This document shows, one piece after another, positions 54,861-63,843 of a DNA stretch of 64,000 bases. The notes under the pieces were generated by a model, which did no database searches, was not told the origin of the DNA, and saw nothing but the letters and a program-made list of their open reading frames with translations. Position 1 is the first letter of the stretch. Each line of letters opens with the position of its first letter. Origin of the DNA: Maribacter algarum (ex Zhang et al. 2020) (GTDB taxonomy: Bacteria; Bacteroidota; Bacteroidia; Flavobacteriales; Flavobacteriaceae). The DNA lies in assembly GCF_005885635.1 (NCBI RefSeq), contig NZ_VATY01000002.1, positions 372,001 through 436,000 on the forward strand, in the 5' to 3' direction. Made by a program: the position numbers and the translations under genes.

Positions 54861-55307
54861 TCAAAATTTCAGCATTTTCATTTTTCTTCTGTGGGATTTC
54901 ATTATATCATTTATCAAAATCATTAAAATTGAGAGCGCAATACATATAATGAAAGCCATCGAAACTGTCGAATTACCTTTAAACCAATTGATACAGAATA
55001 AACTGAAACAAGCTACACAAAATCCAACCAACAAGCCACTTAACGTTATGAGCGCATAGACGAAATAATCTAATAAGGGTTTCTTTTTTGAAGATGTTTC
55101 CAATTGCATTAGTACTCTTTTAGATAAATCAAATCCTAATGCTGGGTCTGGTATACTTTTGATTGAGGTTGATAGTAATACATAATCTTCTACTCTCTGT
55201 TTGCACAAACTACAAGAAGACATATGTTCTACTACATCTTTTTCACATTCGGACTCGTCGAATGCAAATTGCTGTATTTCGCTGTCTATTAAGTGTTTAT
55301 TCTTCAT
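54861..55307 (-). CDS. Anti-sigma factor with zinc-binding motif
   Basis: A 148-residue protein. The N-terminal HMSSCSLC (H28, C32, C35) is the Hx3Cx2C motif of zinc-containing anti-sigma factors. Two membrane segments follow (about 80-103 and 111-131). The start overlaps the end of the sigma factor gene by 4 bases, so the two proteins are made together. It probably holds the ECF factor at the membrane until an envelope signal releases it. Confidence 0.85.
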   Translation of the reverse strand: MKNKHLIDSEIQQFAFDESECEKDVVEHMSSCSLCKQRVEDYVLLSTSIKSIPDPALGFDLSKRVLMQLETSSKKKPLLDYFVYALITLSGLLVGFCVACFSLFCINWFKGNSTVSMAFIICIALSILMILINDIMKSHRRKMKMLKF

Positions 55308-55897
55308 AAATCTTCTCTTTTGTATTTCCCTAACAAGTTGTTTTTCAATTGTTTTCTCGCTCGGTATAGATAGTTTTTCAATGTTCCTTCGGGCAAGCTT
55401 GTAATTTCTCCAATTTCTTTATAGCTCAATTCTTGATTGTGATATAAACTAATAAGCGTTTTATATAAAGGTGGAAGATTTTCTATTTCTGATGCTATTA
55501 TCTGATGTTTTTCTTTTCTTAAAATGTGTGAATCTACTTGGCTATTACTATTGCCGAGAACTTTTCTATCAATTAAATCCCAAGATTCTAAACCATCTTC
55601 ATCTATATTTAGAATTAATATTTTTTTCTTTTCAAGAAAATTCAAGCACGTATTGTATGTAATAGTGCCAATCCAAGTACTTAGTTTGGAATTGAACTTA
55701 AAACTCCCAAGTTTGTCATAAGCTTTTAAAAAGACTTCTTGAGCTAAATCTTCTCTGTCTTCTTGATTTTTAATCATTTTATAAATGATTTGAACGACCA
55801 AACCTTGTGTATTGACAACGATAGTTTTAAAGGCATTGGAATTTCCTTCCAACACCTTTTTTACAAGTTTTTTGTCTGTGGATTGGTCTTGTCTCAT
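55304..55897 (-). CDS. ECF-family RNA polymerase sigma factor
   Basis: A 197-residue sigma-70 family protein. Region 2 is NQEDREDLAQEVFLKAYDKLGSF (about 42-64) with the WIGTITYNTCLNFLE segment. Region 4 is LPPLYKTLISLYHNQELSYKEIGEI with GTLKNYLYRARKQL. Its own promoter (55913-55945) and that of the membrane-protein gene are the same, so it very likely transcribes both. Confidence 0.92.
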   Translation of the reverse strand: MRQDQSTDKKLVKKVLEGNSNAFKTIVVNTQGLVVQIIYKMIKNQEDREDLAQEVFLKAYDKLGSFKFNSKLSTWIGTITYNTCLNFLEKKKILILNIDEDGLESWDLIDRKVLGNSNSQVDSHILRKEKHQIIASEIENLPPLYKTLISLYHNQELSYKEIGEITSLPEGTLKNYLYRARKQLKNNLLGKYKREDL

Positions 55898-55912
55898 CTG
55901 TTCTTATGAAAT

Positions 55913-55945
55913 ATTAGACCAGATAGTTTAAAAAAAGTTGCAGAT
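55913..55945 (-). promoter_or_regulatory. ECF-type promoter, copy 1 (sigma/anti-sigma operon)
   Basis: On the - strand TTATCTGCAAC, 17 bases, GTCTAAT; -35 at 55942-55937, -10 at 55919-55913, about 15 bases before the sigma ATG. Thirteen of 14 bases around the -35 agree with copy 2. Confidence 0.75.
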
Positions 55946-56006
55946 AAAACTTTTTTTGTTGAGCTCAAAAAGCTATGGGCGGGTTTTTAATTGTTGCCAA
56001 CAAAAC

Positions 56007-56030
56007 AATAAACACACTAGTGTGTTTATT
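56007..56030. terminator. Perfect 24-bp palindrome after the DUF4252 gene
   Basis: AATAAACACACT followed directly by its complement. It lies 20 bases beyond the DUF4252 stop; on the - strand GTTTTGTT follows, so it probably ends that transcript. It could also be a protein-binding site. Confidence 0.55.
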
Positions 56031-56050
56031 CCTCTTTTAGAACAATGTGT

Positions 56051-56596
56051 TTAGTTCTCTTTCTGCTCTTTCTGATTAATACCTGGCGTACTCCCCATAT
56101 TAAATTGATTGATGAGTCCATCACCTAATTTTTGAAAGTCTTCGTTTTTAGCCATTTCACGTACTTTTACAGGGTCGAAATTGCCATTGAAGTAGAGAAA
56201 AGAACCTCTTGAAGTATTGTTGTTGTAAATCAAAATTTCTTTAACGGCATCTCTCTTTTCGCGAATGGATACCACATTTCGCTTTTGATTGTCATTCTTA
56301 CGGTAAACTTCAATAAAGGAGCTGCCCGTCATATTGTTCATTGAATTATTTAAAAATTTGGTGCGTTCTGGAGTAGCACTCGGGAATTGCATATACCTTA
56401 AGTCTTTAGTATTTCCTATCAAAGAGTTCATTTCAGGTGAAATGTTCCCAAGTAATGAAAGCATAAACCGAGGTACCCGAACCGCTGTCACTTGGTCATC
56501 GTTTTTATGGGCTTCGTAAAAGGAATCAATTGAATTATAACTTCCACAGGAAGACATCAGAATTAGGCTCAATAAAAAAAGTGTTCTCTTAATCAT
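56051..56596 (-). CDS. DUF4252-type lipoprotein
   Basis: A 181-residue lipoprotein (leader MIKRTLFLLSLILMSSCGS fixes the start at 56596). The pattern RVPRFMLSLLG, the middle MTGSSFIEVYRK and the end VREMAKNEDFQKL fit the DUF4252 family, whose genes often stand next to ECF sigma factors in Bacteroidota, as here. Function is unknown. A palindrome separates it from the ECF operon. Confidence 0.78.
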   Translation of the reverse strand: MIKRTLFLLSLILMSSCGSYNSIDSFYEAHKNDDQVTAVRVPRFMLSLLGNISPEMNSLIGNTKDLRYMQFPSATPERTKFLNNSMNNMTGSSFIEVYRKNDNQKRNVVSIREKRDAVKEILIYNNNTSRGSFLYFNGNFDPVKVREMAKNEDFQKLGDGLINQFNMGSTPGINQKEQKEN

Positions 56597-56630
56597 GTTT
56601 ATAGTGTTTTGGTTTCTAAATATAACCAAA

Positions 56631-57329
56631 TTAGCAACAAGCGTTCCAAACTGAGTCATGGGGTGGGGGAGCCACAAATTCAAGCATTTCCTTTTTTACA
56701 GGATGAATAAAAGAAAGTTTTCGCGCATGTAGATGAATGCTGCCATCCTTGTTGCTTCTATCAAAGCCATATTTTAAATCTCCCTTTATAGGACTTTCAA
56801 TCGCACTCAATTGTGAACGTATTTGATGATGCCGACCCGTTTTCAAATCGACTTCCAGCAAATAAAAGTTATCTAGCTTTTTAATGACTTTATACTCTAG
56901 AATGGCCTTTTTACTATCTGGTACTTCTTTTCTATGAGCGTATGATTTGTTTTGTTTGGGGTTGCGTTTCATCCAATGGGTCAATGTATCCTCTTGTTTT
57001 TCTGGCATATTTTTGACTACGGCCCAATACGTTTTTTTTGCTGCTTTTTCTGCAAAGAGTTTATTTAAGCGAGGTAAGGCTTTTGAGGTTTTGGCAAATA
57101 CAACAATTCCTGAAGTTGGCCTATCTAACCGATGGGCAACACCCAAATAAACATTTCTAGGTTTGTTATACTTTTCTTTGATGTATTGTTTTACGACTTC
57201 GCTTAGCGGAAGGTCCCCTGTTTTGTCTCCCTGTACAATATCGCCGGGTCTTTTATTGATGACAATGAGGTGATTATCTTCATAGATTACCTGAAGGTTC
57301 TTTGCTGTAGAAAAGATTTTATTCGCCAC
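56631..57329 (-). CDS. RluA-family RNA pseudouridine synthase
   Basis: A 232-residue enzyme isomerising uridine in rRNA or tRNA. The catalytic Asp is in GVAHRLDRPTSGIVVFAKT (about residue 69) and GRHHQIRSQLSAI is the second family block. No S4 domain is present, so it belongs to the RluA/TruC-like short branch. It overlaps lspA by one base. Confidence 0.92.
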   Translation of the reverse strand: MANKIFSTAKNLQVIYEDNHLIVINKRPGDIVQGDKTGDLPLSEVVKQYIKEKYNKPRNVYLGVAHRLDRPTSGIVVFAKTSKALPRLNKLFAEKAAKKTYWAVVKNMPEKQEDTLTHWMKRNPKQNKSYAHRKEVPDSKKAILEYKVIKKLDNFYLLEVDLKTGRHHQIRSQLSAIESPIKGDLKYGFDRSNKDGSIHLHARKLSFIHPVKKEMLEFVAPPPHDSVWNACC

Positions 57330-57814
57330 TAGATGTCCAGTTTTCGATAGCGGATACTAAGAAATAGAATCAAAATAACTCCCATAGTAACCGAAACGTC
57401 CGCCATATTGAAGATTCCAGTTTTGAAAAATCCGCCTAAATCGATGTAAAAAAAATCCGTGACCTCACCGTGAGCGATACGATCAATTAGGTTTCCAATA
57501 CCACCACCAATTACACAGGCAAATGCAAAAACCAACCATTTGTTCATATCTGTTCTTCGTAAAATTCTGAAAAGAAGCACCAACAAGACCAAAACAGGTA
57601 AAGCTTGTAGAAATATGAGCTTTAAAATAGGAGAAAGCTCAGAGCCGAAGCCTAACATAGCGCCGCTATTTTCCACTTTGGTTAAAATGAAGTTATCTCC
57701 CACCAATTCTATTCGCTCGCTCGGATTGATATTGTTGCGAACCATGTTTTTTGAAACCTGATCACAACCTATATTCAACAATACTATAGCGATTATGGCA
57801 ATTCTCTGAATCAT
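57329..57814 (-). CDS. lspA: Lipoprotein signal peptidase (signal peptidase II)
   Basis: An inner-membrane aspartic protease that cuts lipoprotein signal peptides; consistent with the many lipoproteins encoded nearby. 161 residues, four membrane segments. The catalytic Asp pair is in GGGIGNLIDRI and FNMADVSVTMG. It overlaps the RluA-type gene by one base and follows panB by 24 bases. Confidence 0.96.
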   Translation of the reverse strand: MIQRIAIIAIVLLNIGCDQVSKNMVRNNINPSERIELVGDNFILTKVENSGAMLGFGSELSPILKLIFLQALPVLVLLVLLFRILRRTDMNKWLVFAFACVIGGGIGNLIDRIAHGEVTDFFYIDLGGFFKTGIFNMADVSVTMGVILILFLSIRYRKLDI

Positions 57815-57838
57815 AATTTTATCTTTCGAATCCCGAAC

Positions 57839-58657
57839 TTAATATTGTTCCTCATCATTTGGGAAGTCCCTACTTTTTACATCGGCCACATATTGTCCAA
57901 TGGCCTTTCCCATTTCCTCATACAAGTTCATATACCTTCTTAAAAATCTTGGATTGAATTCATGGGTCATTCCTAAAAGGTCGTGAATTACTAATACTTG
58001 CCCATCAGCATGTTTACCACCGCCAATTCCGATTGTGGGAATAGAAATGCTTTCGGAAACCTTTTTAGTCAATTGAGCTGGAATTTTTTCCAATACAATT
58101 CCAAAACAGCCTAATTTTTCAAGGAGTTTGGCGTCTTCCATTAATTGTTGAGCTTCCTCTTCTTCCTTGGCTCGAACCGTGTAGGTGCCGAATTTGTAAA
58201 TGGACTGTGGGGTGAGTCCCAAATGCCCCATTACTGGTATTCCCGCGGCTAAAATTCGTTTGACAGATTCTTTAATTTCTACCCCTCCTTCTACTTTGAT
58301 GGCATGTGCACCACTCTCTTTCATTATGCGAATTGCAGAACGTAAAGCCTCTTTTGGGTCACTCTGGTAACTTCCGAAAGGAATGTCAACAACTACCAAG
58401 GCACGATCTATGGCCCTAACCACAGATTGCGCATGATATATCATTTGATCTAGAGTTATTGGTAATGTGGTTTCATGACCTGCCATGACGTTACTTGCAG
58501 AATCACCAACTAAAATAACATCTACATTTGCAGCATCTACAATTTTGGCCATGGAATAATCATAGGCGGTAAGCATGGAGATTTTTTCTCCATTCTTTTT
58601 CATATCCACAAGGGATTTAACGGTGACGCGCTTGTACTCTTTTTTGGCAGTAGACAT
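57839..58657 (-). CDS. panB: 3-methyl-2-oxobutanoate hydroxymethyltransferase
   Basis: First step of pantothenate synthesis: adds a hydroxymethyl group from methylene-tetrahydrofolate to 2-oxoisovalerate. [32 protein letters not shown] and AIKVEGG blocks are intact. Length 272 is normal. With coaE in the window, two steps of the CoA pathway are present but far apart. Confidence 0.96.
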   Translation of the reverse strand: MSTAKKEYKRVTVKSLVDMKKNGEKISMLTAYDYSMAKIVDAANVDVILVGDSASNVMAGHETTLPITLDQMIYHAQSVVRAIDRALVVVDIPFGSYQSDPKEALRSAIRIMKESGAHAIKVEGGVEIKESVKRILAAGIPVMGHLGLTPQSIYKFGTYTVRAKEEEEAQQLMEDAKLLEKLGCFGIVLEKIPAQLTKKVSESISIPTIGIGGGKHADGQVLVIHDLLGMTHEFNPRFLRRYMNLYEEMGKAIGQYVADVKSRDFPNDEEQY

Positions 58658-58754
58658 TTGTAATTTGTTTTGTTCCGATAAAAGTAAGGAGATTTCATTA
58701 GAAAGTTGGATTGTTGTCCCTTTAGCTAACGGACTACATATCGAATATTTCTTC

Positions 58755-58762
58755 TATTTTTG
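58755..58762 (+). promoter_or_regulatory. -7 promoter box of the gene at 58779
   Basis: TATTTTTG fits TAnnTTTG, 16 bases before the ATG; no clear -33 element. Confidence 0.35.
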
Positions 58763-58778
58763 AGTAAATCCTTTGAAA

Positions 58779-59234
58779 ATGAAACAAATACTCTCTTTGT
58801 GCTTATTCCTATTAAGTATAAATATATGTGCGCAAGATGCTGAAAAGTACGCTGTGCAAAAGACAATAGAAGCCTTTTTTGAAGGTTTTCATCTACAGGA
58901 TTCCGTTGCCATAAAGGAAACTGTTGTCAAAGAAGTTATTCTTCAAACCCTATCCAAAGACTCCCTTGGGAAGCATTATGTGAGAACAGAAGACTTTTCA
59001 AAGTTTATCAAAAACATTGTTAGCATATCTGAAACAACCAAATTTCAGGAAACTATAAAATCTTATTCCATTCAAGTAGATGGACCCATGGCCAATGCTT
59101 GGACGGCTTACGAATTTCATGTGAATGACAAATTCAGCCATTGTGGTGTGAATTCGTTTCAATTGGTAAAACAAGAGGATGCCTGGAAGATTATTTATCT
59201 GATTGATACGAGGCGAAAGGAGGGATGTGAGTAA
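58779..59234 (+). CDS. Secreted NTF2-like protein
   Basis: A 151-residue exported protein (signal MKQILSLCLFLLSINICAQ). The helix TIEAFFEGFHLQDSVAI and the final DAWKIIYLIDTRR are typical of the SnoaL/lumazine-binding-like cone fold. The ATG at 58779 is preferred over TTG at 58773. Similar design to the protein at 12313. Role unknown. Confidence 0.68.
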   Translation: MKQILSLCLFLLSINICAQDAEKYAVQKTIEAFFEGFHLQDSVAIKETVVKEVILQTLSKDSLGKHYVRTEDFSKFIKNIVSISETTKFQETIKSYSIQVDGPMANAWTAYEFHVNDKFSHCGVNSFQLVKQEDAWKIIYLIDTRRKEGCE

Positions 59235-59240
59235 AACTAG

Positions 59241-59306
59241 TGTCAGTCTGAGCGCAGTCGAAGACCTTTGTAGTTCCTAAGCATTTCGACTCCGCTCAAT
59301 GTGACA
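59241..59306. repeat. Palindromic intergenic repeat
   Basis: Left arm TGTCAGTCTGAGCGCAGTCG (59241-59260) pairs with right arm CGACTCCGCTCAATGTGACA (59287-59306), 20-base loop. It lies between convergent genes and can serve as terminator for both. Sequences of this kind recur in many flavobacterial genomes. Confidence 0.75.
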
Positions 59307-59312
59307 GTTCGG

Positions 59313-60647
59313 TTAAAACTCCCGATAAGGAGAATCTAAAAATTGATTGGCTTCTTCCTCCACGAATTTTGCATTTTCACTATCCCAGTGTAAGGTTTTG
59401 TTTGGAAAACGGCCTGCAATAGTTCCTAATAAAATGGTTTCTGTAAGTCTTGAGGCATAAGAAAAAGGTGCTGTTACCTGATCTTTGCCCAGACATGCAT
59501 CAACAAATTGGTGATAATGCTTTGGACTTTCAGCTGCATAGTCACGGACCGGTTCGCCCAAGTTTTGAGCCATAATTTGGTCGGTTATGTCTACGAATTC
59601 GCCATCAACAATCAATTGCGGTAATTTTTGAAAGTGCGGTAGATAGAACCTTCCTTTTTCGCCAATGAACATAGCGCCTTGGTCATTTAAAGGTTCACCA
59701 CCGGGCAGCATTAAATCTTCACGCTGTTTATCCGCATCAACACCATCATACCAAACCCATTTTAGGGTTTCTGTGGTATATTCGGTGCCAGGAAATTCAT
59801 AAGTTACCATGTTCTGTTCTGGATATCCGAAACCGTTTGGTTTTCTACAGTTTGTAGTTATGGTCGTTGGAACATCTAACTGTAAAGCGTTATAGGGAGT
59901 ATCAAAAATATGAACACCCATATCGCCTAAAGTCCCACAACCATAATCGACTAGCTTTCTCCAATTTCCAGGGTGGTAAACGTCTTCTTTATACGGTCTT
60001 TCCGCTGAGGTGCCCAGCCAAAGGTTCCAATCCAAAGTTTCTGGTACTGGGTCACTTCCTTCAGGAGCGGGACCATCATATCCCCAGTTCTTGGGAGACC
60101 ACGCTCTAACTGTGCTTACTTTTCCAATAATCCCTGATTGAATCAATTGGGTTGCTAATTTATAATCGTAAAAGGAATGTACTTGAATTCCCATTTGAGT
60201 AACCAAACCTTTTTCTTCTGCCATTTTACGCATTGCCCTTGCTTCGCTCACGTGATGAGTGAGCGGTTTTTGACAATATACAGGTTTACCCAATTCCATT
60301 GCCATCATTGAAGCAGGTGCATGTGTATGATCTGGAGTCGACACTATCACCGCATCAATTTTTCTCTTCATTTTCTTCAGCATCACTCTATAATCTGGAA
60401 ATACTTTTGCTTTCGGATGTAATAGTTGGGCAGCAGCTAGTCGCTCTGAATCCACATCACATAGGGCTACTACATCTACCATTGCATGTGAAGAAATTGC
60501 ATTTAAATCCTCAGCACCCATTCCGCCAACCCCTATATGGGCTGTGCGTAAACGTTTATCTTTTTTTGAAAAAGCCCATGATGCATTAGGAAGCATAACT
60601 ATTGAGGATGCAGCTGCGGTTTTCTTAAGGAATTCTCGTTTGTTCAT
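59313..60647 (-). CDS. Gfo/Idh/MocA oxidoreductase with Tat-like signal
   Basis: A 444-residue dehydrogenase with an export signal resembling Tat (MNKREFLKKTAAASSIVML, a KR rather than RR pair). The Rossmann motif GVGGMG is at about 38-43, CQKPLTH carries the family Lys. The next gene downstream in its operon direction's partner is DUF1080. Such periplasmic oxidoreductases oxidise sugars at C3; the substrate is unknown. Confidence 0.87.
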   Translation of the reverse strand: MNKREFLKKTAAASSIVMLPNASWAFSKKDKRLRTAHIGVGGMGAEDLNAISSHAMVDVVALCDVDSERLAAAQLLHPKAKVFPDYRVMLKKMKRKIDAVIVSTPDHTHAPASMMAMELGKPVYCQKPLTHHVSEARAMRKMAEEKGLVTQMGIQVHSFYDYKLATQLIQSGIIGKVSTVRAWSPKNWGYDGPAPEGSDPVPETLDWNLWLGTSAERPYKEDVYHPGNWRKLVDYGCGTLGDMGVHIFDTPYNALQLDVPTTITTNCRKPNGFGYPEQNMVTYEFPGTEYTTETLKWVWYDGVDADKQREDLMLPGGEPLNDQGAMFIGEKGRFYLPHFQKLPQLIVDGEFVDITDQIMAQNLGEPVRDYAAESPKHYHQFVDACLGKDQVTAPFSYASRLTETILLGTIAGRFPNKTLHWDSENAKFVEEEANQFLDSPYREF

Positions 60648-60663
60648 TTTTGTAGTTGTTCGG

Positions 60664-61425
60664 TTATAATTTTTTAATTTTTATGTTTCGAAACCATAGG
60701 GGACTGTCATGATCTTGAATGGCAATGTAGCCGGACTTAAAAGTACCATATTTTGGAAAATCTTTCCACTTGCCTTCATTTTTTCGTTTTTCCCAATCTT
60801 CAGTCCATGGTTCAAATTCCAATAATTTCTTTCCATTTAGCCAGTGTTCTACCTTCTCAGGAGTGAATATGATGCGGGAAGTATTCCATTTCATAGCTGG
60901 TTTTACGATTTTTTGACTTTCATCAGGAAGGTACATTGCATAGTCCGCACCTGTCTTTTGCCAAGGCTCTAACTTCGCATTATTGATTTCTTCCCATTTT
61001 AAATCGTCAAGCATTTGGTATTCTGGAGAAACTTCTGGTGGACCCCAGTCGCCTTCTTTCAAGTGGTATAGCATTCCACTATTGCCGCCCTCAGGTAGTT
61101 TCCATTCCCAACGCAATTCGAAATTGTCAAATTCTTCAGCCGCATAAATAATGTCTTTTCCGCCTTTTCTTTCTTCTTCGGTACGTTTTTCGGTATCGAA
61201 AGTAAGCTCCCCGTTTTTAATAACCCATTGCGGTGGAAGATCATCTCCATTGTACGCCCGCCAACCCTCTGTGCTCGTACCATCAAAAAGCGATATCCAT
61301 TTATTTTCATCGGTAACTTCATTCTTTGTTTCTGCAGACTCTGTAACAGTTTTTTCAGTTTTTTTATCTGTTTTACACGCTACTAGGGCGAGTAGTGCAA
61401 GGGATATTAGCAGACTTTTTTTCAT
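60664..61425 (-). CDS. DUF1080 (3-keto-disaccharide hydrolase-type) lipoprotein
   Basis: A 253-residue lipoprotein (leader ending LALVACKTD). The concanavalin-type fold of DUF1080 shows WISLFDGTSTEGWRAYNGDD and NSGMLYHLKEGDWGPPEVSPEYQMLDD. Members hydrolyse 3-keto-glycosides. It stands 16 bases upstream of the Gfo/Idh/MocA gene on the same strand, so the pair is an operon for oxidation and cleavage of a glycoside in the periplasm. Confidence 0.88.
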   Translation of the reverse strand: MKKSLLISLALLALVACKTDKKTEKTVTESAETKNEVTDENKWISLFDGTSTEGWRAYNGDDLPPQWVIKNGELTFDTEKRTEEERKGGKDIIYAAEEFDNFELRWEWKLPEGGNSGMLYHLKEGDWGPPEVSPEYQMLDDLKWEEINNAKLEPWQKTGADYAMYLPDESQKIVKPAMKWNTSRIIFTPEKVEHWLNGKKLLEFEPWTEDWEKRKNEGKWKDFPKYGTFKSGYIAIQDHDSPLWFRNIKIKKL

Positions 61426-61454
61426 ACGGACTTTTTGGTTTAGGTTTTGGAAAG

Positions 61455-61826
61455 TTATCTATGTTGATCAAACAAAATGACATTCCCATCAGGGTCTTTT
61501 AACATTATACTGCCCGGTCCGGAAGTTGTTTCCCCAACTTGCTTGTCCAGTTCAATTCCATGTTGATTGAGGGTTTTTTCAATTTCTCGTACATCATCAA
61601 ATTCATCGATATTCTTACCATTTGTATCCCATCCAGGATTAAAGGTCAAAATATTTCCTTCGAACATCCCTTGAAACAAGCCTATTAGAGAATCCTCATT
61701 TTTCATAATGAGATAATTACTCTCATGGGAACCTGCAAGGGCCGCAAAGCCCAAATTTTCATAAAAGTTTTGTGAGACCTTAAGGTCCTTGACCGAAAGA
61801 CTTATAGAGAATGCGCCGAGTTTCAT
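61455..61826 (-). CDS. VOC-family (glyoxalase-like) protein
   Basis: 123 residues, one vicinal-oxygen-chelate domain with two beta-alpha-beta-beta-beta units (GAFSISLSVKDLKVSQNFYENLGF and the end TSGPGSIMLKDPDGNVILFDQH). The Glu/His metal ligands are partly present. Substrate unknown. It lies 29 bases upstream of the DUF1080 gene and may be in the same operon. Confidence 0.82.
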   Translation of the reverse strand: MKLGAFSISLSVKDLKVSQNFYENLGFAALAGSHESNYLIMKNEDSLIGLFQGMFEGNILTFNPGWDTNGKNIDEFDDVREIEKTLNQHGIELDKQVGETTSGPGSIMLKDPDGNVILFDQHR

Positions 61827-61869
61827 TTTTATTGGTTTTGATTTTAAAAATAAATATAAGGATTTATCA

Positions 61870-63297
61870 CTAGCAGTCGCTTAGAAATACACCAACAGCC
61901 AATCCACCTTCGGAGGTTTCCTTATATTTTGAGTTCATGTCCTTGGCAGTTTCCCACATGGTTTGAACTACTTTGTCTAAGGGAACTTTGGCGTCTTCAG
62001 GATTAGAATCTAATGCCAATTCAGCAGCATTAATTGCTTTGATGGCTCCCATAGAGTTTCTTTCTATACAGGGAATTTGAACCAATCCGCCTATGGGATC
62101 GCAGGTCAAGCCCAAATGATGTTCCATAGCGATTTCTGCTGCCATTAAAACTTGTTCGGGGCTACCACCGAGCAGTTCGGTCAAAGCACCTGCTGCCATA
62201 GCTGATGATACTCCAATTTCTGCTTGACAACCTCCCATCGCCGCGGAAATGGTAGCTCCTTTTTTAAAGATACTACCGATTTCACCTGCAACAAGTAAGA
62301 ATTTCTTGATGTGTTCGAAATCGGCTTCGTGGTTTTCAATTACCATGTAATACATCAAAACAGATGGAATTACTCCCGCACTGCCATTGGTAGGAGCGGT
62401 AACTACCCTCCCCAATGAAGCATTGACCTCGTTGACAGATAAGGCAAAACAGCTTACCCATTTTAAAATCTGTCGGAACTTTACTTCTGTTTTTCGAATG
62501 GTTTCCAACCAGTTTTCTGGTGAATTATAAGAGCCGGCAGTGGCCATTAAATTCTTATGCATTTCAAAAGCCCTGCGTTTTACATTAAGTCCTCCTGGCA
62601 ATTGTCCTTCGGTATGACAGCCAATGTACATACATTCAAGCATGGTGCTCCATACTTTTTGGAGTTGGCTCCCTATTTCTTCACCTGTTCGCAACGAACG
62701 CTCATTTTCCAATACCAATTCAGAAATGGATTTTTGTTCTTTCTGACAATAGGCGAGTAGTTCATCACCTTTATGGATAGGGTAGGGAAAAGTATTGAAG
62801 GTTTCAATTTTCTTCTTCGCATTTTTGCGCTCTTCTTCGACTACAAAACCACCACCGATAGAATAGTATTTTTTAGATTTTTTTGTACCATCTTCTAAAG
62901 TCGCTTCGAATTTAAGTCCGTTTGCATGAAAGGGTAAAAATTTTCTATGGAAAAGAATATCATTTGATGCGTTGAAAGGCAGATGTTTTTCGTTTCCAAA
63001 ATGTAGCACTCCATTTTCTTGGATATCAGCAACAATGGTATGAATATTTTCTACGGGAATTTCTACGGGGTCCGTGCCCGAAAGCCCAAGCATAAGGGCA
63101 TAATCGGTGGCATGCCCTTTCCCTGTTAGGGATAAAGAACCGTAAACATGTACCCTAATTTGTTGAACGGAATGAAATTGTTCTTTACTTTTCAATTCGG
63201 CAATCCAACGTTCAGCAGCTCTCCATGGGCCAAGCGTATGAGAACTTGAGGGTCCGATTCCGATTTTGAGCATGTCGAAAATACTTATGCACTCCAT
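61870..63297 (-). CDS. sdaA: L-serine ammonia-lyase, iron-sulfur type
   Basis: Deaminates L-serine to pyruvate with a 4Fe-4S cluster. A single 475-residue chain carries both beta (about 1-160, FDMLKIGIGPSSSHTLGPW) and alpha parts (GGCQAEIGVSSAMAAGAL, LTCDPIGGLVQIPCIERN). The cluster Cys are in CQAE, CDP and CIERN-type positions. ATG at 63297 starts MECISIFDML; an in-frame start 102 bases upstream would overlap the neighbouring gene. Confidence 0.94.
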   Translation of the reverse strand: MECISIFDMLKIGIGPSSSHTLGPWRAAERWIAELKSKEQFHSVQQIRVHVYGSLSLTGKGHATDYALMLGLSGTDPVEIPVENIHTIVADIQENGVLHFGNEKHLPFNASNDILFHRKFLPFHANGLKFEATLEDGTKKSKKYYSIGGGFVVEEERKNAKKKIETFNTFPYPIHKGDELLAYCQKEQKSISELVLENERSLRTGEEIGSQLQKVWSTMLECMYIGCHTEGQLPGGLNVKRRAFEMHKNLMATAGSYNSPENWLETIRKTEVKFRQILKWVSCFALSVNEVNASLGRVVTAPTNGSAGVIPSVLMYYMVIENHEADFEHIKKFLLVAGEIGSIFKKGATISAAMGGCQAEIGVSSAMAAGALTELLGGSPEQVLMAAEIAMEHHLGLTCDPIGGLVQIPCIERNSMGAIKAINAAELALDSNPEDAKVPLDKVVQTMWETAKDMNSKYKETSEGGLAVGVFLSDC

Positions 63298-63355
63298 TTT
63301 CGAAAAATTTGTTCTTATGTAAAGGTATCTGTATTTGGATAGAAAGCACCTTATT

Positions 63356-63835
63356 TTATAGCCATTTTTGCTTTTTTTCGGTTGCATTAAGAATATCAAT
63401 GTCCAATGCTAGCTTGAAATGATTTGCAACTTCAAAAGCTTTTTCTTTACTAAAGGTTCTATAAAAAGTATGGTGCTTATTTCGACTGTAGAAGAGGTTT
63501 ACTAAAATTACGTCCTCAGTAAAAGTAGTCGATGCGCCAAGTGAATTTACACGCTGTTTTTGTTTGCCCTTGAAAACGGAAATATATTCAAATTTAGGTA
63601 TGGGTTTCCATTTGCCGATGTGAACACCAAATAGTGACCAAATAGTACGATAGGTCTTGTCGTCTAGATTTATCTGAGATCCCTCTGTAGAGGCCAGATA
63701 GACCCCAAAAGCCATAATAAAAAAACCGAACAAGATACTCGTAGTGAAAATCACGAAAAATGCTGCGATACAAAGAAATCCTCCGAATATTCCCTTCATC
63801 AAAGGTACTGGTCTTACGTATGTGATTGTTTTCAT
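63356..63835 (-). CDS. Small membrane protein, function unknown
   Basis: 159 residues with two membrane segments near the N terminus (about 15-31 and 32-48), then a soluble beta-rich domain (YRTIWSLFGVHIGKWKPIPKFEY). It resembles the PH-like bacterial membrane proteins often annotated only as hypothetical. It lies 8 bases after the end of the partial gene upstream. Confidence 0.6.
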   Translation of the reverse strand: MKTITYVRPVPLMKGIFGGFLCIAAFFVIFTTSILFGFFIMAFGVYLASTEGSQINLDDKTYRTIWSLFGVHIGKWKPIPKFEYISVFKGKQKQRVNSLGASTTFTEDVILVNLFYSRNKHHTFYRTFSKEKAFEVANHFKLALDIDILNATEKKQKWL

Positions 63836-63843
63836 ACCGTGAA

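Noticed and set aside
54835-55059. 74-codon + strand frame overlapping the ECF promoter
   Set aside because: It runs antisense to the anti-sigma gene and its promoter; no support as a gene.
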